From contig NC_079912.1 of assembly GCF_024868665.1 (NCBI RefSeq), positions 13,456,948 to 13,520,947 on the forward strand: DNA of 64,000 nt. The letters run 5' to 3'. The notes below the pieces were generated by a model. The model ran no database searches and had not been told where the DNA came from. It saw only the letters and a list, made by a program, of their open reading frames with translations. Position numbers and translations under genes: made by a program. This document shows positions 13,149 through 36,900 of the stretch, one piece after another. The stretch comes from Triplophysa rosa (taxonomy: Eukaryota; Chordata; Actinopteri; Cypriniformes; Nemacheilidae). Positions within the stretch are counted from its first letter, which is position 1. Each line of letters begins with the position of its first letter.

Positions 13149-13668
13149 GTAAGATTCGCTCGCTTTAACCGTTTCATATCAGTATACATTAAATTAAAAC
13201 AGAAAATAGATTAAAAAAACGTTAAGAAGAGCATGTTATTGTTTCAAAGACAGTACATTGTTTCTTCGAGCACACGATTGTTGCATACTGGTTTTCAGCA
13301 CAAGAGAAACTGTTATTTATCAGATAATAACTGACATATTATCAACATCGCATGGTAATGATTAATATGAGAAAGGTTGCTTGGTTCAAACAAAGTTGTT
13401 TTCGGTGTTATTTAAAGGGAACAAATTTAATCATTCATGAAATAATGCAATTGTGCTTGATTTAACTTAAATCTGAAATTGTTATATATAAGGTTATGTT
13501 TTAAATCTGTGAGAATATACAGGTGCAATACATCCACACAATACTTTTAATTTTGCTTTTAAAGTTTGGTAGACCATGTGACTAAACGTCACAGTTCGGC
13601 CTTATGTCAATCGCCATGTGATGTGTGTTCAATGCAGGTTGAGCTGTAATGAAGTAGAGAAAGAGGAA

Positions 13669-25769
<12,101 letters not shown>

Positions 25770-26140
25770 AGCCACTGAACAAGTGTATGGTCCAGAATAC
25801 TGACAGATGGTCAAACGTTGGGAAATATATAGGATTTTCTTTTTGTGGTTCTTTTCATTTATATTAAAATGTAAGGATTTAACAATAACGTTACAGGTGA
25901 TTTCATAAAAGTTTGGTAAATCAATACCATTCCATATATTTTTAAATGTTTGTTACCTGTCTGAATAGTTAAAAATTGATAATGATTTAAAATCAGGAGG
26001 CTGGTTCATTGTTTTAATTACTGAACTTTTAAATAATTTAGAACATTTAAACAAAGGCTTTCCAGTAGATTCAGTTTGGCTGTAACAGCAATAACCATGT
26101 GAACACAGTGTGTGATGGTAGACATGAATTCTGCAAAGGG

Positions 26141-26146
26141 TTTAAT
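26141..26146 (-). terminator. Possible slc22a13 polyadenylation signal
   Basis: The minus strand reads ATTAAA, a common variant signal, about 220 bp after the slc22a13 stop. No AATAAA was found on this strand between the two genes. If used, the 3' end overlaps the xirp1 LIM-form 3' end. Confidence 0.35.
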
Positions 26147-26204
26147 GATGAACACAACATTTGTTTTCTCTACATTTCATATTAAAGATAAAATACAAAA
26201 ATAC

Positions 26205-26230
26205 AATAAAAATGTATCTTAATCAATAAA
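26205..26230 (+). terminator. Polyadenylation signals for the xirp1 LIM form
   Basis: Two AATAAA hexamers, at 26205-26210 and 26225-26230, lie about 440 bp after the LIM-form stop. They sit only about 135 bp before the stop codon of the opposing slc22a13 gene. Confidence 0.5.
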
Positions 26231-26364
26231 ATATTACAAACGTGTTTCCTGAAACATCGAAGTGAACAGTCACATTGCTGTTTACCTTCACCCGCTTTTT
26301 CACACACACTAATAAAAATCTATGAAAAAACCCTACCATTTTATAAATAGGTAAGGAATAAATC

Positions 26365-29300
26365 TCATAATTTTGTGCTCTTGAGAGACATTTCTTGTTC
26401 CTCATTCAGCCCATTTTCAATAATCGCCTTCTTTGATACCCTGTGGATGAAAATGAAGGAAAAACCATTTTTTTTAATTCATTGCAAACTTGTCAATATG
26501 TTAAATTTCATTGGGCATGGATATTTTAATTAAGATAACATCAGCCATATACTATGAAAAAATAAAGACATAAACGCACAGGCTCTCATCCACGGGGACT
26601 TCAGTGTGGTCCTGAAGTTCTGTGTTACGTGTCTCTGGGAGCAGAAAGGTCAGAGCTCCGCCCAGAAAAGGAAGAGAGCCAAATATGACCATTGGGATGG
26701 ATGGATGATACACATCCAACAAGCTGATCATAGGAGCCAGAATCCCAGCTATACGTGCACACGTGGAGTTTAGTCCCACTCCATTTTGCCTAAATTGAAG
26801 AATTTGGGAATTATTTTCAAAACAGACATGCAAACAGTTTCACTTCAGAATGATTTCAGTACCTGACAACCGTTGGGTACAGTTCAGCAGTGTACACATA
26901 AACTATAGAGAAGGCTGCAGCCAGGGAGAAATTTCCAATCACTGCCATCACAGTAATGGCTATAGGGTACTCTGAAAAAAGTACACAACTTTAAAGATCT
27001 CCACCACAAAAAAACTATTGATAATGGTGGAGGGGAAATACATACGTGTTGGTATAGCAGGAATAACAAGGCAGGCAATGCCTCCGAGGAGCAGCACGCC
27101 ACTTTGGCAAATCTTACGTCCAAAGCGTTGAATCAGAGGGAAACAGCTGAGGCGGGCTGGAAGCTCTGCAATGCCAAAGATGAGTTGAGTCAGGTAAATG
27201 TCCAGGCCAAAGTTTCCCACGTTCAGACTGACTCCATAATAAACCAGGCTTGTCACAAACCTGTGATAACATGAACAGATAAATGATAACAGATTGGGCT
27301 GGTCGGCTTTTTTTGCATTGCCTGAGGATGTTTGCACAATGATAAGGCATTATTGTTACGGTAACGTATATTGGACTTAATCAAAATGAATCAGATGATC
27401 TAGTTGCCTCAGAGAGGTTGAAGCAGGTGCACATTTCAAACAACGATATCTGAAATGCTGTGAGACTCACCACATGTAGCTCATGATGAGAGCTCTCTTT
27501 CTCAGGTAAGGCACACGGAACAGATCCAGCATGGTGCCTGTTTTGGCTGTGTTCTCTGCCTCTATCTGACAAATGCATTTATTATGTTAATTCATAATGT
27601 AAAAGCTACTTATTATTCTGTGCTACCTAAGAAATCTGATTGAGAGGACATAAATTAGTGCTCTGTGTAATTTATTTCAGCAAGGAATAGGAAAAATAAA
27701 GTTTGGCTGTTAGTGATTCTGACCTTGTCAAGCAGATTTTCAGGAACCGTCCTGCCATTGATTTGGGCAGCTTTCAGAATCTCCTTCTTGGCCCTGTCCT
27801 GTTTACCCTGAGTCAGAAGCCACCGGGCTGATTCTGGAAGTATCCTGTCACATATACACAAGAAAAACTGATGCACACTATCTTTTGTAGGTGTAGCAGT
27901 TAGAAACTATTCTGGTATAAAGAGCTACTGCACTGTATGGACAAGCTGCTTTAAAGGTGGCAAGAATGTTACTCTTACCAGTAATAGATAACGAAAAGTC
28001 CAGCTGGTGCAGACAAAACCAGCTGTAAAATCCTCCAATTGCGGATCCCGTAGGCCAAACCAGACAGCAACATCAGACCAACAGCCACAAAGCAGTGAGA
28101 CAATATGGTAAAAAGGGCCCGCTTAGATGAACCGCACCACTCAGATCCTAAAACATATTAAGATACAGTTTAAGATGTAGCTGCCTTGTGGTGTTAAAAA
28201 TTCACAGAGTTGTACATCTTAAAGGGAAAGTTCATCCAAAAATAAAAATTCTATCATCATTTAATCATCCTCAAGTTGTTCCAAATCTGTATAATTGTTT
28301 TGTTTAGATGAACACAGAGAAAAACATTTGGAAGAATGCTTGTAACCAAACAGTTCTTGGCCACCATTGACTATCATAGGAAAAATTGCTTTAAAGGTTT
28401 ATTTTTCTGTTGAACACAAAAGAAGATATTTTGAAGAATGTAAGAAAAGCAAACCGATCCGGGGCACTTTTCACTACTAATGTAATTTTTCCTACTATGG
28501 TAGTCCATTTTTGGGGTGAACTGTCCCTTTAATGTACTGAAATGAAAAGAATCACGTGTTACCCAGAACAAACGTGTTGATAGAGATACCTGATATGGTG
28601 GTGCCCACCCCAAAGCGGAGGGCTATGTAGACATAAATGTTGGGGGAAAATGCAACTGCCACCCCAAACACAAACTGCAGTAACAAGGAAATCAGGGTAA
28701 CAAATCGCCTGCCATACCTGTAGCAAGAACCATTAGGAAAAAATTAAAGTATACAAAAACAAAACAGTCCCAACCTGACTCTTTCACTGATTTATATTTA
28801 AACTTTAAAGAAATTGCAGAATAGAACAGCCCTTCATTGATTGGTCACACACAAATGGAAAATAAGAATACAGCATGACACCTTTGTTGTTTTTAAATAA
28901 TCACAGTGTTCATTGTATCATTCTCATGTTGATCAGGGATTAAACTCTACACGTACTTGTCTGCCATTGGCCCAAACAGTAGAGCACCAATAAGAAGTCC
29001 AGCCATGTAGATGGACTGAGATGCCTCATTAAAAATCCTATTTTCACACACTAGGTCAAACTATGGTAAAGTAAGGAAAAAAGATAATAAAATGATACAA
29101 ATATGCTAAAACAAAACTGCAAATGTAAATTATTAATATATTAAATGATAATAAAAATAAAATGTATTATTAAATATAATAACATACATACAATAACAAC
29201 ATTTCTTACATATGTTAATTTTTAACATTTACTAGGCCAGATGTAAATCGAACATTGCATTGTTAACATCAGTTAATCCAAAATAAAGGAATGAACGATT

Positions 29301-30493
29301 TTCATAAATGCAATAAAAATGATATTGCTCATTGTTAGCTAATGCATTAAAGGAATACTCCACCCAAAACGAAATGTCTGTCATGAATTATTCCCTCTCA
29401 AATTGTTCCAAATCTGTATAAATTTCCTATAAATGTTTTGTTGAACACAAAGAAAGACGAATGTTAGCAACAGAGATGTCAAAAAATGGTAGACAAAGGA
29501 ACAGTTTGTTTTCCTAAATTATTCAAAATATCTTCTTTTGTGTTTAACAGAACAAAAAATATTCACAATATTTTTTCTACTATGGTAGTCAATGGTGCCC
29601 CAGAAATCTCAGTTGCTTAATACATCCAAATATATTTCTTTGAAATATAAGTATAAGAAATTTATACAGGTTTGGAAAAACTTAAGGATGAGTAATTCAT
29701 GACATAATTTTCATGTTTGGGTGGACTATCCCTTAAAGTATCTAATGTTGTTAAATTAATTTTAATAAATATAATGTGGCGAGTTAACTACAAACAAAGG
29801 TTGGAGAAGAAATAATACATAAATGAAAACAAATTATTTAAACCCCCTTTTTAACTAACATTTATTAGTAATAGGATACTTTCAAGAAAATATTTATTTA
29901 TATAGGCTACTGCGTTATATAATGCGATACAAATGTATACCCTATTATAAACCTTTATTAATCTTTGAAGGTTGTTATCAGGCCTATAAAACGAATACGT
30001 TATTAAAACTTACATAATTGATTATATATAGACTAATATGCATAGTAAGCGTTATTTCTGTAAACCACATGACAATCTTAAATATTTAACTTTTATGTCA
30101 AACAGGCTGTTGCATTACCTCAGTTATAAGAGTGCTGCTACCTTCTGGTGCCTTATAATCCCATCCGTCTGTACATGATGTTGATGTATTTATTCCATAA
30201 GCTTCAATAACATCCAGCTCCAGATCAACAGGTGTGAACATCGTACAGCTCTCATACTGTCCATTACTGTCCAGAGGAACGGTGAGGTTCATCTGTCTCT
30301 CATCGGTCAGGTTATGACCCCCCTTTAAGATCCAGTCGGTATTGCAGTTGTGTGGGAAGCTGATGGCGGTGAAGACTTGACTAAACATGTGGAAAGCCGT
30401 GAAGATGTTGGGGAGACATACCGCCAAGAGCAAGCGCTTCTGAAACGGCCCAAACTCGCCGACAGAGGCGAGGATCTGCGCAAAGTCGATCAT
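26365..30493 (-). CDS. slc22a13: Organic anion transporter, SLC22A13-like (OAT10 type)
   Basis: A 12-helix major facilitator protein of the plasma membrane. Mammalian SLC22A13 (OAT10) exchanges urate, nicotinate and other organic anions. Ten coding exons in transcript order: 30493-30119, 29060-28957, 28717-28590, 28147-27979, 27844-27724, 27565-27471, 27260-27046, 26971-26863, 26789-26580, 26440-26365. The phases sum to 534 codons including TGA, so 533 residues against 551 in human, with the same number of coding exons. The start is the ATG before [18 protein letters not shown] large extracellular loop follows helix 1, with N-glycosylation sites NLT, NLT and NTS. Family motifs visible are GPMADKYGRR between helices 2 and 3, PESARWLL after helix 6, RFGRK and [10 protein letters not shown]. 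The last intron uses a GTGCGT donor. Fish often carry two slc22a13 copies, so the exact paralogue is open. Confidence 0.93.
28223..28528. mobile_element. TTAA-type MITE in an slc22a13 intron
   Basis: Flanked by TTAA at 28219-28222 and 28529-28532. The ends are AGGGAAAGTTCATCC and GGGTGAACTGTCCCT. It lies between slc22a13 exons 28147 and 28590. Confidence 0.85.
29351..29732. mobile_element. TTAA-type MITE in the first slc22a13 intron
   Basis: Flanked by TTAA at 29347-29350 and 29733-29736. The left end is AGGAATACTCCACCC and the right end GGGTGGACTATCCC. Confidence 0.8.
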
Positions 30494-31836
30494 CTTCACT
30501 GCACGAGCGTCTGTGGCGTGTCGATGTTTAAACACGTCCTGCGATTCATCCTCGCGGAGAGAAATTAATTTTTAAACGCGTCACAAGTCCATGTTCACAT
30601 CTACAAGCACCCACTTATCTTTTAGCGATATGGATGAGATTAAAGATAAACAGTGTTGACCCTGCTGGAAAAAACATCTAGGCCTATTGGTTTACATTAC
30701 AAACGTAAACAAGCAGCTGTTTCCCAATAAAACCATTACAAAATTCCCTTAGGCTATGTAGTGACTTTGTCCCCAGTAGGATTTAATGGTGTTCTGTTGG
30801 TTCCCATCTACCAGATAACACCCCAACAATAGAAGCCAACGCACAAAGAGTGTCCATTAAAACCAATGCAATTCACATTATAATCATTACTTCCATTAGG
30901 ATTCCTTACGTTTTCTATTCTGATTAATAGATGATGATGTGCAAGATTGAGTGTGCCAGTACAGAATGCATTTTTGTGAGCTCTAACACAGTTGTGAGTC
31001 TGAGGGACTTTGGAACTTAAGGCAAATGCAGTTGCACAGTAAGCACTTTCTTTTCTAGTTAAGATGGTCTAAGTATTGTGGTGAAACTATTGTGATATGC
31101 AGGTGGAGTCAGTCAATATTTAGACAATATGTGTGGCTAAATAAGCAATGATAAATCCCCTTTAGCAAGAACAGATCTATGCATACACCTTTTTAAAATA
31201 ACATATTCAATAATAAAGCCATCGTGCTCTATTGATTTTAAATGATTTAAAACATGTCTTAAATTTTGAAACTAACAAGGTCAAGTTTTGACAAAAAAAC
31301 CCTGATCTTTCACTGTATTTTTTTCTGCTTTTTATTTTTTGTCATTGCTTACACTAAACTCACTGTGAAGGTCGACTGTCCCTGTAGCCTACTACAACAC
31401 TGGTCTACATTACAAATGTTTGTCAAAAGGAAAAGGGTATTTTTTGTGAAATATGTTATTTAACCTTATTTTTATTATATTAACAATGGCTATATAATGT
31501 ATAACATAAAAACTTTAGCATATATTTTTTATTATTTAAATCATCTTATACATTGTGCAGCATCATGAATGTTTTATAGGAACTGTGTTTGAGCACTTGA
31601 ATGTAGGCCTAAGCATTATTAAGAATTATTTCTATTATTTATACCTGACTGCAGTTAAGAATAGAGGACCCGATAGAGATTTTTCATAAATCCTTCCACA
31701 ATACTTGAGATTGAGCTTTCCAACAATTCCCTGATCTCTTTTAAATTCTCTTCAATAAACCTGGAAAAATAAGTGTTAGGGTTTTAAATGTAAAAATTAC
31801 CCGTATATTATTTTTTATATCAGTTTGTATAATTAA

Positions 31837-32128
31837 AGGGACAGTTCACCCAAAAATGAAAATTCTGTCATCATATACTAACCCTCGGGTTGTTCCAAAC
31901 ATGTATAACTTTCTTTGTTCAGCTAAACAAAGGAAGATATTTGGAAGAATGGCAGTAACCAAACAGATCTCATCCCCTATTTACTGCCATAGTAGGGAAA
32001 ATGAGAGTCAATGGGGGATGAGATCTGTATGGTTACTGCCATTCTTCCAAAGACATTTTTACAGGTTTGGATCAATCTGAAGGTGAGTAAATGATGGCAG
32101 AGTTCTCATTTTTGGGTGAACTATCCCT
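31837..32128. mobile_element. TTAA-type MITE, well preserved
   Basis: TTAA at 31833-31836 and 32129-32132. The ends AGGGACAGTTCACCC and GGGTGAACTATCCCT are near-perfect complements. Confidence 0.9.
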
Positions 32129-32189
32129 TTAAGATTCATTACTGTGCATGTGAACATCCTTTTCAAGTGTGTGACTAAAGTAGTCTTAA

Positions 32190-32423
32190 AGGGATAGTTC
32201 ACTCAAAAATGAAAATTCTGTCATCATTTACTAACCCTCTTGTCTTTTCAAACCTGTACGACTTCCGCAGAACAGAAAGGAAGATATTTTGAAGAAAGTT
32301 CCGAACAGCACTGGCACCATCTTTCAAAAATGTGTTCTGCAGAAGAAAAACTCCTGCAGGTTTGAATTGACAAGAGGGTGAATAAATGATGACAGAATTT
32401 TCATTTTTGGGTGAACTGTCTCT
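32190..32423. mobile_element. TTAA-type MITE, neighbouring copy
   Basis: TTAA at 32186-32189 and 32424-32427. It lies only 61 bp from the preceding copy. Confidence 0.88.
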
Positions 32424-33690
32424 TTAATGACAGGGATGTGAAATAACAAACCTGGAAATAAGAAAGGTGCATCCAGATATTTTTGCCCAAATATTGCATT
32501 ATTCCTGTTATCGCAAATATATTTAAATCATATTTCTCTCTGTAATTTAACACATAGTATGTGAACCTTTAACTCCAGGAGAACAAGTTCAGGGTGTACC
32601 TGTTGAAAACGTCACACATATGCTGTAAGCAACTCAAAGACCACGAGACAACCAGCAAAACTCACAATGTGTCTGTGCAGCTGACACCTCCCATCACCTC
32701 ATTTATGAAGAACATCAAGGCCATGAGTGAAACATCCCATATAAAATCAATCCAAATTACATTATTTACATTTACAGAAGTTCAATCAAGTTTATCCACA
32801 TCAGAAATACACATGAATACTTAAGAGTTCAATTCCAGAGCAGAAAAAGCCACACACCAACATTTCATTTCATCTCACTTTTTCAAATCACTTGGAGAAA
32901 TACCTATAAAAATAAGCAAAATTCACAGATAATGTTGCGAAAATTTAAAACTACAATCCACAAAGTATTGTGAAAAAAAGATGTGATAATGTAAAAATGT
33001 AGAAACATTAAGGCAAGTGTTTCAGAGCAGCATGAGACATCTGCAAATTTGCCCAGTTGAGAAAACACAGATTAAATAAAAAAAGGGTGGCAAAGCATGT
33101 TAAGGTACAACGGCCAGCTGTTCTTACTACTGTTTTATCAATTAGATTTATGTGCATTATAGCTAAATTAAAACCTTTTGTAGTGTACAGACTGCCTGTA
33201 CAACAGCTGAGAAAGTTGTTGCACTTGTGAAAGTGTAGTTGTGTTGTCTAAAGTTTAAGATAAACAAAATGTTACATTCTCTGAGATTTAAAACAAGATT
33301 CAAACACGATTATATAAATGTGTGTCTGGTTTGTTTAAACGAAGCTCCCAAATAAATAATACACACAAAGCCCTTTCTGAAAAAAAAACTATACTAGCTG
33401 CTTCCCTCTAATGGCATTGGAAAAGGGTACATGCAAAAACGGCTATCGCTGTTGTTACCACAGTCACTCATTTCCACCATAAAGTTTCATTGTGTTTCAC
33501 TCCACCATATGCACAAAGTAGTTATAATAGAGGCATTTTAAAATGTTTCATTTTAAGGGGAATTCAGATTGTGCAAAAGTAGGAAAAAGGAAAAGAGGTT
33601 AAAAAAGAGAAAGTATAAATATAAAAAAAAACATTAAGGTTATAGCTGGTTGTGATGATAATTGCATACTTGTATGCATAAATCGTAAAC

Positions 33691-33696
33691 TTTATT
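33691..33696 (-). terminator. Possible oxsr1 polyadenylation signal
   Basis: The minus strand reads AATAAA about 215 bp after the oxsr1 stop. Mammalian OXSR1 has a long 3' UTR, so a more distal site further left is also possible. Confidence 0.4.
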
Positions 33697-33907
33697 TTAA
33701 TTGATTCCTACAAATTACGATAAATATCATCTTGTGCACAACTCAGCGAATTCATGAACTCCTTTGTGTTGGCGTAATGGTGCTTTTCTCTTTGGCAACA
33801 GTGGTTTCTTTTGGGAAATTAAGAGAGGGGAAAGTATATCAATGTGTCATTCTGTTGGTATGTTTTCACATTTGTAGGCAATTCATGGTCCCGCACAGAG
33901 CTGAAGT

Positions 33908-36900
33908 TTAGCTAATGTTGAGCTGGGCGAATCCCAAGAGTTTGACATCATCAGGAATGTCAGAACCCTCGACACCAGAGGCCTGAAAACACATCACGTG
34001 TCGTGTTACAGCAAAACAGTGTTTAGCATCAGCACACAGCAGCATCACCCCAACTGACACTCACCAGCTTAAAAGTCAGATTTTTATTGGAATGAGGCTC
34101 TTCCACTATCTTCTGCAAATTAGCCGCCACTGAAATGACACAAAACAAAGGTTTAGAACTAAAGCAGTTTTATAGCATTATTAACCTTATACTAAAACAG
34201 CACCACAAGAACTTTTAACAACCTCTTTTTTTGCAAAAAACATGGCTTCATTCTGCATTCAAAATTTATTTTAAAATAGTAAAAAAAACTTGATGTTATG
34301 CTATGATGCATGTTGTCAATTCATTGTTTTAACGAGCATCTTTTTGGATGTGTTAATATGACCAATATTAACCAACATGACTAATTAGCTTTTTTAATTA
34401 GTAACCTAAAAATATTTCCTCCTTTTTACAATCAAACATTTTCTGTTTGACTATTTTTTAAATCCTAACACTTTTTGGACCCTACCAGTGTGTTTAACGA
34501 GGAAATATAAGGATGAGTATTCCTTACCTATAACTAAATCTTTCCCATCTACCAGGCCAGCGGACACCAGCTCTTGAGAAACCCCATCTGCTGTGTCTGC
34601 AAAGAGAAGAAATATATTTAAAAAAAGATACACAGAATATTTTCTTACAGGCACTGTGCTTGTACAGTATATCATTTTAACTAAACGTAGTATGGAACAT
34701 AGTAACACTACTGTAGGTGTTGTGGAAAACAGTGGAGACAGTGAATGTGTCAAGTATTGTGCTGCTCTTACCTCTGCCCGGCATGAACTCAAATCGAATG
34801 TCATTCAGTTCCTTCTTCATGTTTCTGTAGGACAGCCAGAGAGAAGAAAAATGTCACGTTTGAATGAAATGTCAGATATTAAATATAAACTACAGACATT
34901 ACTTTGCAAACACGTGAAAAATCCTGTACTATACGATGGTAGAAAAATTCCTTATAATATTGTGTTCATTTTAAAATGTTAATCATATTACAATGATTAT
35001 ATTAGATTAATTTACTATATTTTACAGTAGGTATATCACTGTAACATTGTGACAGTCCCTCTGGAAACTCTCAAATATGAAAAAGTACTACAACTGTGTG
35101 ATTCCACTGTGTTTAATTGTACTGAGCAAACCAGGGCTGATAAACACAAGAGCAACACACACAACATACCTTAACCTTAATACCAAACTGATAGGTGACG
35201 TGCTTCCAGGAACCTACAGACAGAGGCACAGATTACAATGACTTGCTTTGTTTCAAGAAAGTAGTTTTACACATGTGTGTAGTGTGAAATTGATGCTGTA
35301 CCTGGTTTGCAGCTGTGGGCTGGCCGTGAGATGGGGTCGTGGTGGGTGCGTTATGTTGTGCTGGAGTCTGGCCAGCACTGTGAGGTAGTTCAGGCTGCAG
35401 CTGACTGCTGTAAGGCTGTAAAATCTAAAAACACATACACATTTATGTTATGAATACATACGTCAAAAGTTAGTCCATTCATATTGTGGAAATGGAAGGT
35501 TATCTGTCTTACTGTTCCTGCATTACGTAGTGTGCATACTGTGCAGAGTATGAATGTTAGGATGCTATTCCATACATTGCAAATGTTCTTTATCCTTCAC
35601 CTACCTCTGTATTCTGTCCTTCCTTTACTCTAGGTGACTGTGAGAGAGAGACAGAAGGGGCAAAGGTCAGAGGTTAAATGCAACTCTCAAGCGATGAGAT
35701 ACAGTATAATCGTTTGCGTTAATGTAATTCTGCTTTAGATTTGAACACACTGTAGTAAGGAATAAAGCAGGGAGTTAAATTCCTTCATGAGTTTGGAAAT
35801 TTTTAATACACACACTTTATGATTGTGGGAAATAGTTCATGGTTTTAGCAAACCATTTAACCCTCTGGTGCTGATGTACACTTGGAATTTTCCTGGTTCA
35901 AACAGACTGAACACCTTAAATCTAACTTTTTTTATTGTAATTAAATCAAAGTTATATTTTTGTTCAATCTTTTTTTTTATTATTATTTCTATGGCGGTCA
36001 GGAGTAAAAATGTGACTTTTAGAACTATTTAGCCTTTTTGAATCACATCCATTATTGATTTTTGTGTTCACAAGTGCCACAACAGTTTTGTACCATTCAG
36101 ATGAAAGTAAAATTTAAACAAAACACTTTTTCCTGTTTCCAATGATTGATTTCCAATGGAGATAATTTTTGACCAAGGACCACAAGTGTGACTATTTTTT
36201 AGGACCATTTTACCTTTTCGTCTATGATGTTTGTGTGCGTCACAAGCCAAAGTTTTGTACTATTCCAATAAAGTAATAAAAATTCTAACTATTTCATCAA
36301 AAGTGACCAAAGACTACCAGAAAAGTAAATATCCACAGTATACCAACAGAGAACAGCAAATATCCACAGTATACCAATGGAGAACAGCAAATATCCACGG
36401 TATACCAGCAGAGAACATCCTGAACTATGTTCAGCGCCCACATTCATAACCAAACACACACACATACTCCCACCCAAATCTGAGTTGAGTTCAGGTATGT
36501 GTACAGTATGTCAATAATAACTATGATATTAAGCCAAATGACCAGGGACCACTTTGGGATACAAAGCATGTAGCAGCCAAAAGAGACCTTATGCATGTTA
36601 GTGCTTCACCCAGCAGAAGTCTTGTTAAACAGAATCTGGTTGGTTATTAGAGGTCATTAATTCGCTCAGTATGAATGCAAATGTTACAGATAAAAACATG
36701 ATACAGATGGCTTCCAGGAAGGACACCATTTTATCAGAAATTTCCAGGAACTGTCAAGTCAACCTCGCCATCTTTTCTGTCATGAACTGATCTTGGGCTA
36801 CGATATTTCTGATATGTAGTCTTTGCATTTTTTTATTATGTTAGTCTCTGAATTCTTTATAATGTTGAGCATACAGTATTTAAACAATCGAAAGCATGTG

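Larger units (their letters stand above)
30494..33690. other. Spacer between slc22a13 start and oxsr1 end
   Basis: It should hold the slc22a13 promoter near 30500-30700, but no TATA box or clear motif was recognised. Two TTAA-type MITEs lie at 31837-32128 and 32190-32423. The right part may be distal oxsr1 3' UTR. No further gene is seen. Confidence 0.5.

Noticed and set aside
30491..30535. Longer slc22a13 N terminus from a GTG codon
   Set aside because: The ATG at 30493 gives the expected family start; the upstream codons are unlike SLC22A13.
34593..34982. 129-codon plus-strand frame
   Set aside because: It is antisense to oxsr1 exons and intron, with no homology recognised.
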